Source: Streptomyces shenzhenensis
Lineage (GTDB): Bacteria; Actinomycetota; Actinomycetes; Streptomycetales; Streptomycetaceae
Direction: 5' to 3'
Assembly: GCF_003688995.1 (NCBI RefSeq)
Contig: NZ_PENI01000006.1
Span: 1 to 64,000 of the forward strand
DNA: 64,000 bases
Position numbers and translations under genes: made by a program. The notes beneath the pieces were generated by a model that was not told the DNA's origin, searched no databases, and saw only the letters and a list, made by a program, of their open reading frames with translations. Positions 15,375 through 24,335 of the stretch are shown in pieces; the stretch's first letter is position 1, and every line of letters begins with the position of its first letter.

Positions 15375-17582
15375 CTACTTGAGGTAGACGAGGCCGTCCG
15401 TGGTGATGGTCGGGCGGCCGCTGGTGCCGACCACGACGATCTTGACGGTGTGCTTGGCGCTGCTGGACCAGGACTTGGTCCAGATCGCCTGCCGGTACTG
15501 CGTGCTGGACGACTTCAGGTCGACCGTCGCGACCTTGGTGCCGTCGACGTACACGTACGCCTGCCCGGAGCCGGCGGCGCGGGAGACCACCCAGGCGGCC
15601 GAGCGGCCGGTGAAGGTCCAGGTGAGGCTCGCGTTCTTGGCGGAGCTGGAGTACGACTTGCCGCCGAGGTAGCTGGAGCTGGAGCGGGTGGACCAGCTGC
15701 CGGCCTTGGTGGCGGAGCTCTCCTGCAGTATCACGGGGGTGTAGGAGGGCGAGGAGGTGCGGTAGTTGCCGGCCCAGTCGTACGCCCGCATCGACCAGGT
15801 GGCGGCGGAGCCGGACGCGGCGGTGCGGTTGGAGCCGGTGGTGGTCGCGCCGAAGGTGGCGGCCGTCGGGGACAGCAGCTTCACCTGGCGCAGGGCGGTC
15901 TCGTCGGCCGCCTTCCAGCCCAGCGCGACCGGGACGGCGGTGGTGTTGACGGTGCCGGTGCGCAGGGACAGCTTCGGCGAGCTGGTGAAGGTGGGGGCGG
16001 TGGTGTCCGCCACGACCTTCACCGAGGCGCTGGTCGCCGTCCTGCCCGACTGGTGCACGGCCCGCACGGCGACCGTGTGGCTGCCCACGGCCAACGTGGT
16101 GCCGGCGGAGGTGGCGGAGCCGGCCAGGGTGGCGACGGACTTGCCGTCGACCAGCAGCTCGTACCGGGAGATGAGTGAGGCCGGCGTGGTGGCCGACCAC
16201 TTCACGGTGACGGCGCCCTTGGTGTAGTAGGTCGAGCCGTTCTGGGTGGCGCCGGTGACCGAGGTGACCTTCACGCCCTGCACCGGGCCGGCCGCGAGGG
16301 TGCGGATGGTCGGCAGCTGCGCGTAGAGCGCGTTGCCGGGGCACTCGGTGTTGTAGCCGTCGCGGTGCGCGGAGATCCGCGGGAAGGGGTACTTCACGCC
16401 CGCGGTGAAATTGGCGCCGAAGTAGTTCTTCTGGGTGGCGCCCGCGGTCAGCTGCACGGTCCCGGACGGATCGGCGCCGTACTGCCCGAGCTTCCAGGCC
16501 GCGACCCGGGCGACCGAGGTCAGCGTGGCGTCCGAGGCGCTGACGGTGGTGTTGGTGCCGAGCACCGCGATGCCCGCGGACTCCCGGTTCCAGCCGTAGG
16601 TGTGGGCGCCGAGCACCGGCCGGTCGACGCCGCCCTTGCGGCCCTCGAAGACGGTGCCGCACTTGTCGACCAGGAAGTTGTAGCCGATGTCGTTCCAGCC
16701 GTTGGTCTTCACGTGGTACGTGTAGATGCCCCGCACGATCGCCGCCGAGTCGGCGCACGAGTAGTCGTTGGCGCTGTCCGTGTGGTGCACGAACACGGCC
16801 TTCACGTCCGCGTTGTACTCCGACGGGTCGGGGCTGATGGACTCGTCGGCGCCCCAGCCGGCCCGCGCGACCATCGTGGGCTGCGGCACGGTGGACGGCG
16901 GTGCCTCGGGAACGCCGGCCGACGCGCTCGCGGAGGGCGACGCGGAGGCAGACCCGGCGGCCGAGGCGGACGGGGACGCGGGGTCGGCCGGAGCGGCGCC
17001 GGGGCTCTCCGCGACGGCGAAGGCGGCCGGGTCGGCGTCGCCGCCGGCCTTCAGCTCGGCGTCGGTCACCACGCCCGGGTCGACCAGGTTGACCTGAAGC
17101 CCCGGGGGCAGCGCGCGGGTCGCACCGTCCTCGCGGACGACCTGGGCCTGGACCCCGTCGGAGGGGCCGACCCACAGCGGGTCGGACGCGCCGCGCACCC
17201 CGGCCTCGGGGTCCTCCAGCGGGTCCGCGTTCACCTCCAGGTCGTGCCAGGCGCTCCAGTCGCCGGTTTCCAGGCTGCGGGTGCGCACCTGCGCGGTCCC
17301 GTCCAGCCGCTGGGCGGCGCCCTTCCAGGAGACACCGAGCATCGAGAACTGCTGGGTGCTCGTCCGGGCCAGCTCCCGCTTGTTGCTCGCGGCGCCCTTC
17401 AGGGCGAGGGCGTAGACCTTCACGGGGCGCTTGGAGCGGGCCTCGGCCCCGTGCCCGTCGGAGGGGCTGGCCACGGCGTAGCCCACCACGCCTCCGCCGC
17501 CCAGGACGACCGCCCCCAGCGTCAGCCACGCCCGGCGCTTCAGGCTCAACGGTCTGTACGCATGCGACGTACGACGACTCAC
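15375..17582 (-). CDS. Exported N-acetylmuramoyl-L-alanine amidase (PGRP domain)
   Basis: A 735-residue cell-wall hydrolase starting with GTG at 17582 behind GGGGTGG. A single N-terminal membrane/signal segment lies at about 20-42 (AWLTLGAVVLGGGGVVGYAV). After a Ser/Pro/Ala-rich linker, a peptidoglycan-recognition domain runs from RAGWGADES to about residue 435; zinc-site residues are visible in VFVHHTDS and ISAHRDGYNTECPG, and the catalytic region NFLVDKCGTVFEGRKGG is intact. The last 300 residues are Ig-like beta repeats ending in a surface-binding-type module. It should cleave the amide bond between MurNAc and L-Ala of peptidoglycan. Confidence 0.92.
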   Translation of the reverse strand: MSRRTSHAYRPLSLKRRAWLTLGAVVLGGGGVVGYAVASPSDGHGAEARSKRPVKVYALALKGAASNKRELARTSTQQFSMLGVSWKGAAQRLDGTAQVRTRSLETGDWSAWHDLEVNADPLEDPEAGVRGASDPLWVGPSDGVQAQVVREDGATRALPPGLQVNLVDPGVVTDAELKAGGDADPAAFAVAESPGAAPADPASPSASAAGSASASPSASASAGVPEAPPSTVPQPTMVARAGWGADESISPDPSEYNADVKAVFVHHTDSANDYSCADSAAIVRGIYTYHVKTNGWNDIGYNFLVDKCGTVFEGRKGGVDRPVLGAHTYGWNRESAGIAVLGTNTTVSASDATLTSVARVAAWKLGQYGADPSGTVQLTAGATQKNYFGANFTAGVKYPFPRISAHRDGYNTECPGNALYAQLPTIRTLAAGPVQGVKVTSVTGATQNGSTYYTKGAVTVKWSATTPASLISRYELLVDGKSVATLAGSATSAGTTLAVGSHTVAVRAVHQSGRTATSASVKVVADTTAPTFTSSPKLSLRTGTVNTTAVPVALGWKAADETALRQVKLLSPTAATFGATTTGSNRTAASGSAATWSMRAYDWAGNYRTSSPSYTPVILQESSATKAGSWSTRSSSSYLGGKSYSSSAKNASLTWTFTGRSAAWVVSRAAGSGQAYVYVDGTKVATVDLKSSSTQYRQAIWTKSWSSSAKHTVKIVVVGTSGRPTITTDGLVYLK

Positions 17583-17869
17583 GACGTAATCCACCCCTAA
17601 AAGGCCGCTGTGGGTCGCTCGGACCCGCGGCAGGAAGTCACGGAAGGCACACCCGACACACAGGTGCACTGTTTTCTTCAGCGCGCCGGGAGCGCCAAGC
17701 ATCACTCGGGCCCCAAATGTATGGGTATGCCCGCGCCGGCCGCGGGTGGGACACGGCCGTGGACGACACCGCGCATTCACGTCGGGTCCATCCGCTGATC
17801 GCTCGGGCGTGCGAACGTCCTCCGGCGACCGGGCGCACGGCAGCGCCGGTTCGCATGGGAGGGAGCATC

Positions 17870-19387
17870 ATGCGTGGAGCGAGTGCCGGAGACCGGTCCG
17901 GCACCGGCCGGAGACGGCGTACGGCGGCGGCCCTGACGGCCGTCGCCCTGGCGGCCGGAGCGATCGTCACCGGGGCGGGCGCGGCCCAGGCCAAGCCCCA
18001 GCCGCAGGACTGCGGTGCCGGGCGGGCGGCCTACGCGTGCGTCCGGCCGGGCGAGCTGCTGGACGTCACACTGGGCGAGCTGCACCCGACCCAGTCGGCC
18101 GTCGGCTACGACGAGATCTACTACAAGCTCGGCCGCTACCGCCTGGACAAGGACGTGGCGGCGGGCGACTTCAACAAGCGGTTCGACGACTGGTGCGAGG
18201 CCAACGGGCAGGGCGAGACCGCGTCCGCGCGCCCCGGCGCCCGCCTGGACGACCCGGCCAGCTTCTCCTGCACCGTGCCGCTCGGGCAGGAGACGGCCGA
18301 CAGCGTCGCCCCGATGAAGACGGCCGTGGTCGGCCCCGGCGGCAAGCTGTACCTCACCGATGGGCACCACACCTTCACCGTCTTCGACGAACTTCCCGAC
18401 GGCGGGGACGATCTGCACGTCCGGGTGCGCATCACCGACAACTTCAGCTCGCTGTCGACCGCGGCCTTCTGGCAGCGGATGACGGACGAGAAGAAGGTGT
18501 GGCTGCGCGACGAGAACGACCGGCCGATCACCGTCGGCCAGTTGCCGGACCGCCTCGGTCTCGCCCACTTCCACGACGACGCGTACCGCAGCCTCGTCTA
18601 CTTCACCCGGGACATCGGCTACGCCGTGCCCGACGACGCGAGCGAGTTCCTGGAGTTCTCCTGGGGCTCGTGGCTGCGCGGCCGGCTGCCCGTGAAGCCG
18701 TCCCAGCTGAACGACTCCGCGCCCTACTTGAGCCTGGTCAAGCAGGCCTCCCAGGCCATGGTCGCGCTCGCTGACGACGATCTGGTCGCGGGCGGCCGGA
18801 CGGCCGCCGAGCTGGGCAAGATGGCCGAGTGGAACGACGGCAAGAAGGAGACCGGCGGCGAGTTCGCCAAGCTGAGCAGGGCGATCACGGAGGCGAAGCC
18901 CGGCAAGCTCGCCTACGCCCTCGGCTTCAAGGCGGACGTCGCCCCGGCCCCGTCCTGCACCACGACGCTCACCGGCACCCGCAGCGGCCCGCTGACCGTC
19001 GGCTCCGGGGTCACCTGCCTGGACCGGGCCCGGCTGACCGGCCCCGTCACCGTCCGCGCGGGCGCCTCCCTGATCTCCCGGGGCAGCACGGTGTCGGGTC
19101 CCGTGGCCGCGAGCGGCGCCCGTACGGTGCAGTTGTGCGGCACGACCGTCAACGGCCCCGTGTCGATCACCCGCACCGACGGCCCGGTCCTGCTCGGCGG
19201 CCCGGGCTGCACCGCGGACGCCGTCACCGGCCCGGTGGCGCTCACCGGCAATACCGGCGGCGTCACGGTCTCCGGCGGCACCGTCACCGGTCCCCTGGCC
19301 TGCTCCGCCAACAGCCCGGCCCCGTCCGACGCGGGCAAGCCGGTCACCGTCCGCGGCCCCAGGTCGGGCCAGTGCGCGACGCTCTGA
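17870..19387 (+). CDS. Secreted ParB/Srx-fold protein with repeat tail
   Basis: A 505-residue protein; the ATG at 17870 follows GGGAGGGAGC. Residues 1-42 are a signal peptide (AAALTAVALAAGAIVTGAGA then AQA). The body (about 60-360) is a ParB/sulfiredoxin-like N-terminal domain: VGYDEIYYKLGRY, then LYLTDGHHTFTVFDEL with the DGHHT nucleotide/metal motif, and FHDDAYRSLVYFTRD. The tail (about 365-505) is a GPV-repeat region (SGPLTVGSG, TGPVTVRAG, SGPVAASG, TGPVALTG) that looks like a short beta-solenoid. ParB/Srx proteins are usually cytoplasmic CTP- or ATP-binding enzymes; export is unusual. Its role is unknown. Confidence 0.8.
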   Translation: MRGASAGDRSGTGRRRRTAAALTAVALAAGAIVTGAGAAQAKPQPQDCGAGRAAYACVRPGELLDVTLGELHPTQSAVGYDEIYYKLGRYRLDKDVAAGDFNKRFDDWCEANGQGETASARPGARLDDPASFSCTVPLGQETADSVAPMKTAVVGPGGKLYLTDGHHTFTVFDELPDGGDDLHVRVRITDNFSSLSTAAFWQRMTDEKKVWLRDENDRPITVGQLPDRLGLAHFHDDAYRSLVYFTRDIGYAVPDDASEFLEFSWGSWLRGRLPVKPSQLNDSAPYLSLVKQASQAMVALADDDLVAGGRTAAELGKMAEWNDGKKETGGEFAKLSRAITEAKPGKLAYALGFKADVAPAPSCTTTLTGTRSGPLTVGSGVTCLDRARLTGPVTVRAGASLISRGSTVSGPVAASGARTVQLCGTTVNGPVSITRTDGPVLLGGPGCTADAVTGPVALTGNTGGVTVSGGTVTGPLACSANSPAPSDAGKPVTVRGPRSGQCATL

Positions 19388-19417
19388 ACCGACCGGAGGG
19401 CATGGGATCATGACCCC

Positions 19418-19630
19418 ATGTTCGATGCCCTGAAGAACCTGAAGGACCTGAAGGACAAGGCCGAGGACCTCGCCGAGGACCACGGTGACAAGATCAGCGC
19501 GGGCCTGGAGAAGATCGGCGACCTCGTCGACGACAAGACCGGCGGAAAGTACAGCGACAAGATCGACACCGGCGTGGACAAGGCGCAGGACTACGTCGAG
19601 CGCCTCGGCGAGCGGAAGCAGTCGGACTGA
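19418..19630 (+). CDS. MT0933-like antitoxin-type small protein
   Basis: A 70-residue, highly charged helical protein (MFDALKNLKDLKDKAEDLAE then KISAGLEKIGDLVDDKTGGK). The sequence and length fit the MT0933/Rv0909-like antitoxin family, in which KTGGKYSDKID is characteristic. No toxin gene lies next to it: upstream is the ParB/Srx-like gene 30 bases away, downstream a terminator. In Streptomyces such orphans are common, so a toxin-antitoxin role is uncertain. Confidence 0.8.
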   Translation: MFDALKNLKDLKDKAEDLAEDHGDKISAGLEKIGDLVDDKTGGKYSDKIDTGVDKAQDYVERLGERKQSD

Positions 19631-19638
19631 CCGGTCAC

Positions 19639-19680
19639 GGCCCGGTCCGGGCCCGGAGTTCTCCGGGCCCGGACCGGGCC
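19639..19680. terminator. Perfect 19-bp hairpin, bidirectional terminator
   Basis: GGCCCGGTCCGGGCCCGGA (19639-19657) is followed after GTTC by its exact reverse complement (19662-19680). It lies between the convergent antitoxin-like and CNNM genes and can stop both transcripts. Confidence 0.9.
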
Positions 19681-19712
19681 GTCGTCATGCCGCCGCCGTC
19701 ACCCGGCCCTCC

Positions 19713-20735
19713 TCAGGCGGCCGGCTGTGGGTGCAGGAGGCGGGCGAGCAGGTCGTCCAGGGTGACAAGACCGGTGAGGCGGCCGTCGCCGTCGCGGACC
19801 ACGGCGAGCGAGGCCCGGTGCCTGCGGAGCTGCTCGATCGCCTCACTGACCGTGTCCCGGTCGGTCAACTCCGGTACCGGACGCGCCAGTTCGCGGGCGG
19901 TGACGCCGCGCCCCCGGGACCGCGCGATCAGCGCGTCGCGGGCGTGCACGGAGCCGACGATCCGGTCGCCGTCGCGGACCAGCAGCCGGTTGCGGTCGTG
20001 CGCGGCGGCGGTGGCGAGCACGGTGTCCGCGTCCGCGTCCGCGGGTACGGTGGTGATCCGGTCGGCCGGCACCTGAAGCGCGGCGACCGGGTTCTGCGGC
20101 TCGGTCAGCGAGCTGGTGAGCAGCTCGGAGTCGCCCTTGCTGATCAGGCCGAGCCGCTCGGACTCCGCGACGAGATGGGTGAGCTGCTCGCGGTTGTGGA
20201 CCGCGGCCAGCTCGTCGCGCGGGGTGACCCGGCACAGCGCGACCAGCGCGTTGCTCATCCGGTTGAGCAGCCGGATCAGCGGCCGTACGGTCCGTACCAC
20301 CGCCCGGAACGCCGGGGAGAGCAGCATGGCGGACCGCTCGGGATGGGCGATGGCCCACGACTTGGGGGCCATCTCGCCGACCACCATGTGCAGGAAGACC
20401 ACCACGATCATGGCGACGGCGAAGGAGACGCCGTAGCTGACTCCGCTCGGCAGGCCCACCTGGTGCAGCAGCGGGTCCAGTTCGTGCGAGATCGCGGGCT
20501 TGGACACCGAGCCCAGGCCCAGCGTGCACACGGTGATGCCGAGTTGGGCGCCGGCCAGCATCAGCGACAGCTCGCGCATGCCGGCCAGCGCCGCCTTCGC
20601 GCCGCGCCGCCCGTCGGCCGCGGCCTTCTCCATGCGGTGCCGTTTGGCGGCCACCAGCGCGAACTCGGCGGCGACGAAGAACCCGCTGCCGATCAGCAGC
20701 AGCACGGTGACGAAGAGCGCCATCGGGAAACTCAT
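19713..20735 (-). CDS. CNNM/CorC-type (hemolysin-family) membrane protein
   Basis: A 340-residue protein. An N-terminal DUF21/CNNM transmembrane domain (1-185; FPMALFVTVLLLIGSGFFVA, SLMLAGAQLGITVCTLGLGS, HMVVGEMAPKSWAI) is followed by two CBS domains (about 215-335). The C-terminal CorC domain of full-length members is absent. The family exports or regulates divalent cations, mainly Mg2+. Its ATG overlaps the stop of the related upstream gene (ATGA), so the two very similar proteins are co-produced and may form a heterodimer. Confidence 0.9.
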   Translation of the reverse strand: MSFPMALFVTVLLLIGSGFFVAAEFALVAAKRHRMEKAAADGRRGAKAALAGMRELSLMLAGAQLGITVCTLGLGSVSKPAISHELDPLLHQVGLPSGVSYGVSFAVAMIVVVFLHMVVGEMAPKSWAIAHPERSAMLLSPAFRAVVRTVRPLIRLLNRMSNALVALCRVTPRDELAAVHNREQLTHLVAESERLGLISKGDSELLTSSLTEPQNPVAALQVPADRITTVPADADADTVLATAAAHDRNRLLVRDGDRIVGSVHARDALIARSRGRGVTARELARPVPELTDRDTVSEAIEQLRRHRASLAVVRDGDGRLTGLVTLDDLLARLLHPQPAA

Positions 20736-22093
20736 GCCTGCCCCTCCTCACGCGCGGTCCCGGCACCGGCGCCGGCGGCGGGCGACCGCTCCAGGCGGAC
20801 CCGTTCGGGGACGTGCCGGTCGAGTCCGCGGACCTCCAGGACGGCGCGGCCGCCGTCGGCGAGGTCCACGGTGATCCGGTCGCCCACGGCGGGGAAGCGG
20901 CCGAGCCGGTCGACGATCAGGCCCGCCACGGTGTCGTAGTCCTCCTCCTCGGGCAGGTCGATCCCGGTGGCCTCGGCGATCTCGTCCAGCCTGCGCCCGG
21001 CGTCCACCAGCCAGCCGGTGCCGTCGGCCACCGCGGGCTCGGTCACCGTGTCGCTCTCGTCGGCGATGTCCCCGACCAGCTCCTCGGCGATGTCCTCATA
21101 GGTGACGACGCCGGCCACACCGCCGTGTTCGTCCAGGACGACCGCGAACTCGTCGTCCTGCTCACGCATGCGCCGCACGGCGTCCGGCAGCGGCAGCGTG
21201 TCGGGCAGCAGCAGGGGCCGCCGGGCCACCGCGCCCGCCGTGGTGGCGGCGAGACGCCCGGCGGGCAGGGCGGTCAGCTCCCGTACGCCGAGCACTCCGG
21301 CGACGTCGTCCGGGTGGTCGCCGAGCACGGGGTAGTTGGAGTGCCCGTGCACGGCGATCAGCTCGACCGCCTCGGCCGCGGTGGCGTCCTTGCGGACGAA
21401 GACGGCGTCGGCCCGCGGCACCATCACCTCGTCCAGGGTGCGCTCGGAGAACTCCAGGGCGTGGTCGAGCAGGTCGGCGGTGTCCTTGGGCAGCTCGCCC
21501 CGCTGGTGGGACTCGCCGATGAGATGGCCCAGCTCCTCCAGGGTGGCGCCGTGGTGCAGTTCCTCGACCGGTTCGATGCCGGCCTTGCGCAGCAGTCTGT
21601 TCGCGGCGCCGTCGAAGACGTGCACGAGCGGGCCGACGACCTTCAGATACGCCAGTGTGGACCCGGCCAGCGCCTTGGCCAGCCGCTCCGGCACGGCGAT
21701 CGCGAGGTTCTTCGGGGCCAGTTCGCCGAGCACCATCTGGACGACGGTGGCCCCGGCGAAGGCGAGCACGACGGAGACTCCGCTGACCGCGGCGTCGGGC
21801 AGGCCGAGACCGGAAAGCGCCGGCCGGAGCAGCGCGGACACCGACGGTTCGGCGATGAAGCCGACCACCAGTCCGGTGACGGTGATGCCGAGCTGGGCGC
21901 CGGACAGCATGAACGACAGCCGCTCCAGCACCTTCAGGGCGCGGGCGGCCTTCTTGTCGCCTGCCTGTGCCTCGCGCGCGAGGGCGAGCCGGTCGGCGGA
22001 GACGTAGGCGAATTCCTGGGCGACGAAATAGCCGGTGGCGGCGGTCAGGACGAACACGGCCAACAGGCCGAGCGAGGCGCTCGCGGCACTCAT
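20732..22093 (-). CDS. CNNM/CorC-type membrane protein, long form
   Basis: A 453-residue paralogue of the downstream gene with all three parts: CNNM membrane domain (1-200; LGLLAVFVLTAATGYFVAQE, SGAQLGITVTGLVVGF, VLGELAPKNLAIAVPERL), a CBS pair (about 215-335; MVPRADAVFV, VVLDEHGGVAGVVTYEDIAE) and a C-terminal CorC/HlyC domain (about 350-440; GWLVDAGRRLDEI then DYDTVAGLIVDRLGR). I take the ATG at 22093, preceded by GGGGTGG; earlier in-frame codons have no support. Likely role: magnesium or cobalt efflux. It is coupled to the short form by ATGA. Confidence 0.92.
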   Translation of the reverse strand: MSAASASLGLLAVFVLTAATGYFVAQEFAYVSADRLALAREAQAGDKKAARALKVLERLSFMLSGAQLGITVTGLVVGFIAEPSVSALLRPALSGLGLPDAAVSGVSVVLAFAGATVVQMVLGELAPKNLAIAVPERLAKALAGSTLAYLKVVGPLVHVFDGAANRLLRKAGIEPVEELHHGATLEELGHLIGESHQRGELPKDTADLLDHALEFSERTLDEVMVPRADAVFVRKDATAAEAVELIAVHGHSNYPVLGDHPDDVAGVLGVRELTALPAGRLAATTAGAVARRPLLLPDTLPLPDAVRRMREQDDEFAVVLDEHGGVAGVVTYEDIAEELVGDIADESDTVTEPAVADGTGWLVDAGRRLDEIAEATGIDLPEEEDYDTVAGLIVDRLGRFPAVGDRITVDLADGGRAVLEVRGLDRHVPERVRLERSPAAGAGAGTAREEGQA

Positions 22094-22266
22094 CGAACAC
22101 CACCCCGCCACGTGCCGTGCTCGGAAAGGATCCGGCGGGATGGTCGGGGACTGTGCCCCGGGGGGTCCGTCGATCTGGCGGACAAGGCTGGTGCTCCTCC
22201 TCTTGGGGGTGGGACCGGTGCAACGATCGTGGCCGCGGGTGGGTTCCCCGGGCCTGCGGTGCGGCG

Positions 22267-22295
22267 CTGCCCGCGGCCGGGCCGGCCGCGGGCAG
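22267..22295 (-). terminator. Hairpin terminator downstream of terD
   Basis: CTGCCCGCGGCCG and its complement CGGCCGCGGGCAG form a 13-bp stem around GGC. It lies 86 bases after the terD stop and before the CNNM operon. A smaller arm pair (CTGACGCG...CGCGTCAG) ends exactly at the terD stop, and the 16-base word GCGCCGGACGCTGACG occurs twice between 22310 and 22361. Confidence 0.75.
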
Positions 22296-22380
22296 GGCGA
22301 AGGGGCGACGCGCCGGACGCTGACGTGTCTGACGTCGCCGCGCCGGGGCGCCGGACGCTGACGCGCCGGGCGTCGACGCG

Positions 22381-22956
22381 TCAGACGTTGACGCCGAAGT
22401 CGGCGGCGATGCCGCGCAGGCCCGAGGCGTAACCCTGGCCGACCGCGCGGAACTTCCACTCGGCGCCGTGCCGGTACAGCTCGCCGAAGACCATCGCCGT
22501 CTCGGTCGAGGCGTCCTCGGACAGGTCGTACCGGGCGATCTCCTGGCCGTTCGCCTGGTTCACCACCCGGATGAACGCGTTGCGGACCTGGCCGAAGCTC
22601 TGCCCGCGCGGCTCCGCGTCGTGGATGGAGACCGGGAAGACGATCTTGTCGACGTCGGCGGGCACGGCGGCGAGGTTCACCTTGATGCTCTCGTCGTCAC
22701 CCTCGCCCTCACCGGTCAGGTTGTCGCCGGTGTGCTCCACCGAGCCGTCCGGGCTCCTGAGGTTGTTGTAGAAGACGAAGGACGCGTCGGAGGCGACCTT
22801 GCCGGACGCGTTCAGCAGCAGCGCGGAGGCGTCCAGGTCGTAGTCCGCGCCGGTCGTGGTGCGCACGTCCCAGCCGAGGCCGATCAGTACGGCGCTCAGG
22901 CCCGGCGCCTCCTTGCTCAGCGATACGTTGCCGCCCTTGGCGAGGGAAATTCCCAC
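22381..22956 (-). CDS. terD: TerD-family stress protein
   Basis: Taking GTG at 22956 (GGAAGGACGAGCC upstream) gives 191 residues, the standard TerD length. The sequence [55 protein letters not shown] and VHDAE-type strands are those of TerD calcium-binding proteins; the paired acidic patches ([14 protein letters not shown]) form the two Ca2+ sites. The family is linked to tellurite resistance, phage and oxidative stress and to chemical defence signalling. It is divergent from the tatB paralogue. Confidence 0.96.
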   Translation of the reverse strand: MGISLAKGGNVSLSKEAPGLSAVLIGLGWDVRTTTGADYDLDASALLLNASGKVASDASFVFYNNLRSPDGSVEHTGDNLTGEGEGDDESIKVNLAAVPADVDKIVFPVSIHDAEPRGQSFGQVRNAFIRVVNQANGQEIARYDLSEDASTETAMVFGELYRHGAEWKFRAVGQGYASGLRGIAADFGVNV

Positions 22957-23033
22957 GGCTCGTCCTTCCGGTGTGTGGTCCGTCGGTACCGTCACTGAGA
23001 TCCAACGCGGACCTCGCGCCTATGGTTCCAATC

Positions 23034-23053
23034 CTTGCGCAACAACTAAAGTG
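23034..23053. promoter_or_regulatory. Motif CTTGCGCAAC-N2-CTAAAGTGT between terD and tatB
   Basis: The 21-base arrangement recurs at 34908-34928 with the same spacing (CTTGCGCAAC-CT-CTAAACTGT). The palindromic core TTGCGCAA suggests a regulator site; the CTAAA part could belong to a promoter -10 region. The tatB start is 40 bases downstream. Confidence 0.45.
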
Positions 23054-23093
23054 TTCTCGGCGCAGACACGACGGCAAGGGCAAGGGGTGTCGG

Positions 23094-23501
23094 ATGTTCA
23101 CGGACGTGGGCCCGCTCGAACTGGTCACCCTGGCGGTCCTCGCCGTCCTCCTGTTCGGACCGGACCGGCTGCCGGAGTTCATCGAGAACGTGACCGGGTT
23201 CCTGCGCAAGGTCCGCGCGTTCTCCGAGGACGCCCGGCAGGAGGTCCGCACCGCGCTGGGACCCGAGTTCCAGGACTTCGAGTTCGAGGACCTGCACCCG
23301 AAGACGTTCGTCCGCAAGCACCTGCTCGACGGCGACGACCTCGACCTCGACGGGATCCGTTCCGCCCTCGACCCCAGGGCGGAACTGACGGAACTGGCCG
23401 AGGCGGTCCGCGACCCGGCCCACGACGCCCCGGCGGCGCGGCGGGTGTCCCTGACGAAGACACCACCCGCCCACACGGCCTTCGACCCCGACGCGACCTA
23501 G
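23094..23501 (+). CDS. tatB: TatB-like Sec-independent translocase subunit (paralogue)
   Basis: A 135-residue protein with the TatB layout: a short extracytoplasmic N-terminus, one membrane helix (GPLELVTLAVLAVLLFGPDR, residues 6-25) with the FGP hinge, an amphipathic helix (LPEFIENVTGFLRKVRAFSE) and a charged tail. The segment ALGPEFQDFEFEDLHPKTFV is the signature stretch of Streptomyces TatB. No tatC is in the window, and the only tatA is 12 kb away, so this may be an accessory copy. Its end overlaps the convergent hydrolase gene by 4 bases. Confidence 0.88.
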   Translation: MFTDVGPLELVTLAVLAVLLFGPDRLPEFIENVTGFLRKVRAFSEDARQEVRTALGPEFQDFEFEDLHPKTFVRKHLLDGDDLDLDGIRSALDPRAELTELAEAVRDPAHDAPAARRVSLTKTPPAHTAFDPDAT

Positions 23502-24112
23502 GGCCTCTCGTTTGGATCAGGCCGGGCGGCGGGGGTGTCCAGTGTGCGCAGCAGGGTCAGCGAGCGGTCGAGGAGCAGTTGCGAGGCCACGGCGTCGTAC
23601 GACGGGAGCGTGCGGTCGGCGAAATAGTGCTGGTCGCCCGGGTAGAGGAACAGCTCGGCCCGGTCCGCCGACGCGACCAGCTCCCGCGCCGCGTCGAGGT
23701 CGCCCTCGTCGGCGAAGAGCGGGTCGGACTCCTTGCCGTGCACCTGGACCGGTACGTCGTCGGGCCAGGCGGGGCCGAACTCCGTGGCCGGCACGCACGA
23801 GTAGTACAGCAGCGCCCCGCGCGCACCCGGCCGGGTCTGCGCGAGCATCTGAGCCGGCAGTACGCCCAGCGAGAACCCGGCATAGACCAGCTCGGCGGGC
23901 AGGTGCTCGACCGCGCGGGCCCCGCGCTCGATCACCTCGCCGAAACCGATCTGCCCGACATGGGCCATCCCCTCGTCCAGGGTTGCGAACGTGCGGCCCT
24001 CGAAGAGGTCCGGGGTGTGCACGGTGTGCCCGGCACGCCGCAGCTCGTCGGCGAAGCCGGTCACCCCCGGGGTGCGCCCGAGTGCGTGGTGGAACAGGAC
24101 GACGTCGGCCAT
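23498..24112 (-). CDS. Dienelactone hydrolase-family protein
   Basis: A 204-residue alpha/beta hydrolase. DVVLFHHALGRTPGV is the oxyanion strand, VYAGFSLGVLPAQ holds the nucleophile, which is Ser (GFSLG) rather than the Cys of classic dienelactone hydrolases, FADEGDLDAA the acid region and YPGDQHYFADR the catalytic His. The enzyme is cytoplasmic and probably a carboxylesterase of unknown substrate. The ATG at 24112 has the weak upstream site CAGGAGGC. It converges on tatB with a 4-base overlap. Confidence 0.87.
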   Translation of the reverse strand: MADVVLFHHALGRTPGVTGFADELRRAGHTVHTPDLFEGRTFATLDEGMAHVGQIGFGEVIERGARAVEHLPAELVYAGFSLGVLPAQMLAQTRPGARGALLYYSCVPATEFGPAWPDDVPVQVHGKESDPLFADEGDLDAARELVASADRAELFLYPGDQHYFADRTLPSYDAVASQLLLDRSLTLLRTLDTPAARPDPNERP

Positions 24113-24335
24113 CCCTGCCTCCTGTGGTGCGTCGGCGACTGCGATCGGCCCATGAACCTACTGGCCCCCACCGACAACCCGCCGTCACCTGGGGTGATGC
24201 GGGCAGCGGTGCGGTTCGACGGCAGTTTATGTGACAGACACCACAGAGCGCGCTGCAAGTTTTACCCAGGGCGATGATCGGCCGGTGCGGTCGCTGCGTA
24301 CCTCCGAATACGAGTCGTTCGCCCCAGGAGGCACC

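Noticed and set aside
14323..17529. 1068-codon open frame on the minus strand
   Set aside because: It crosses two convergent real genes and a perfect terminator; it is Arg/Gly-rich and has no ribosome site.
19418..19630. Toxin-antitoxin pair
   Set aside because: Only an antitoxin-type gene is present. The upstream exported ParB/Srx-like gene is not a known toxin family, so the pair is offered only as a hypothesis in the findings.
22094..22266. Riboswitch (c-di-AMP ydaO or Mg2+ type) before the CNNM operon
   Set aside because: GGGGAACCC-like words occur, but I could not assemble the conserved junctions of either class; a covariance-model scan would be needed.
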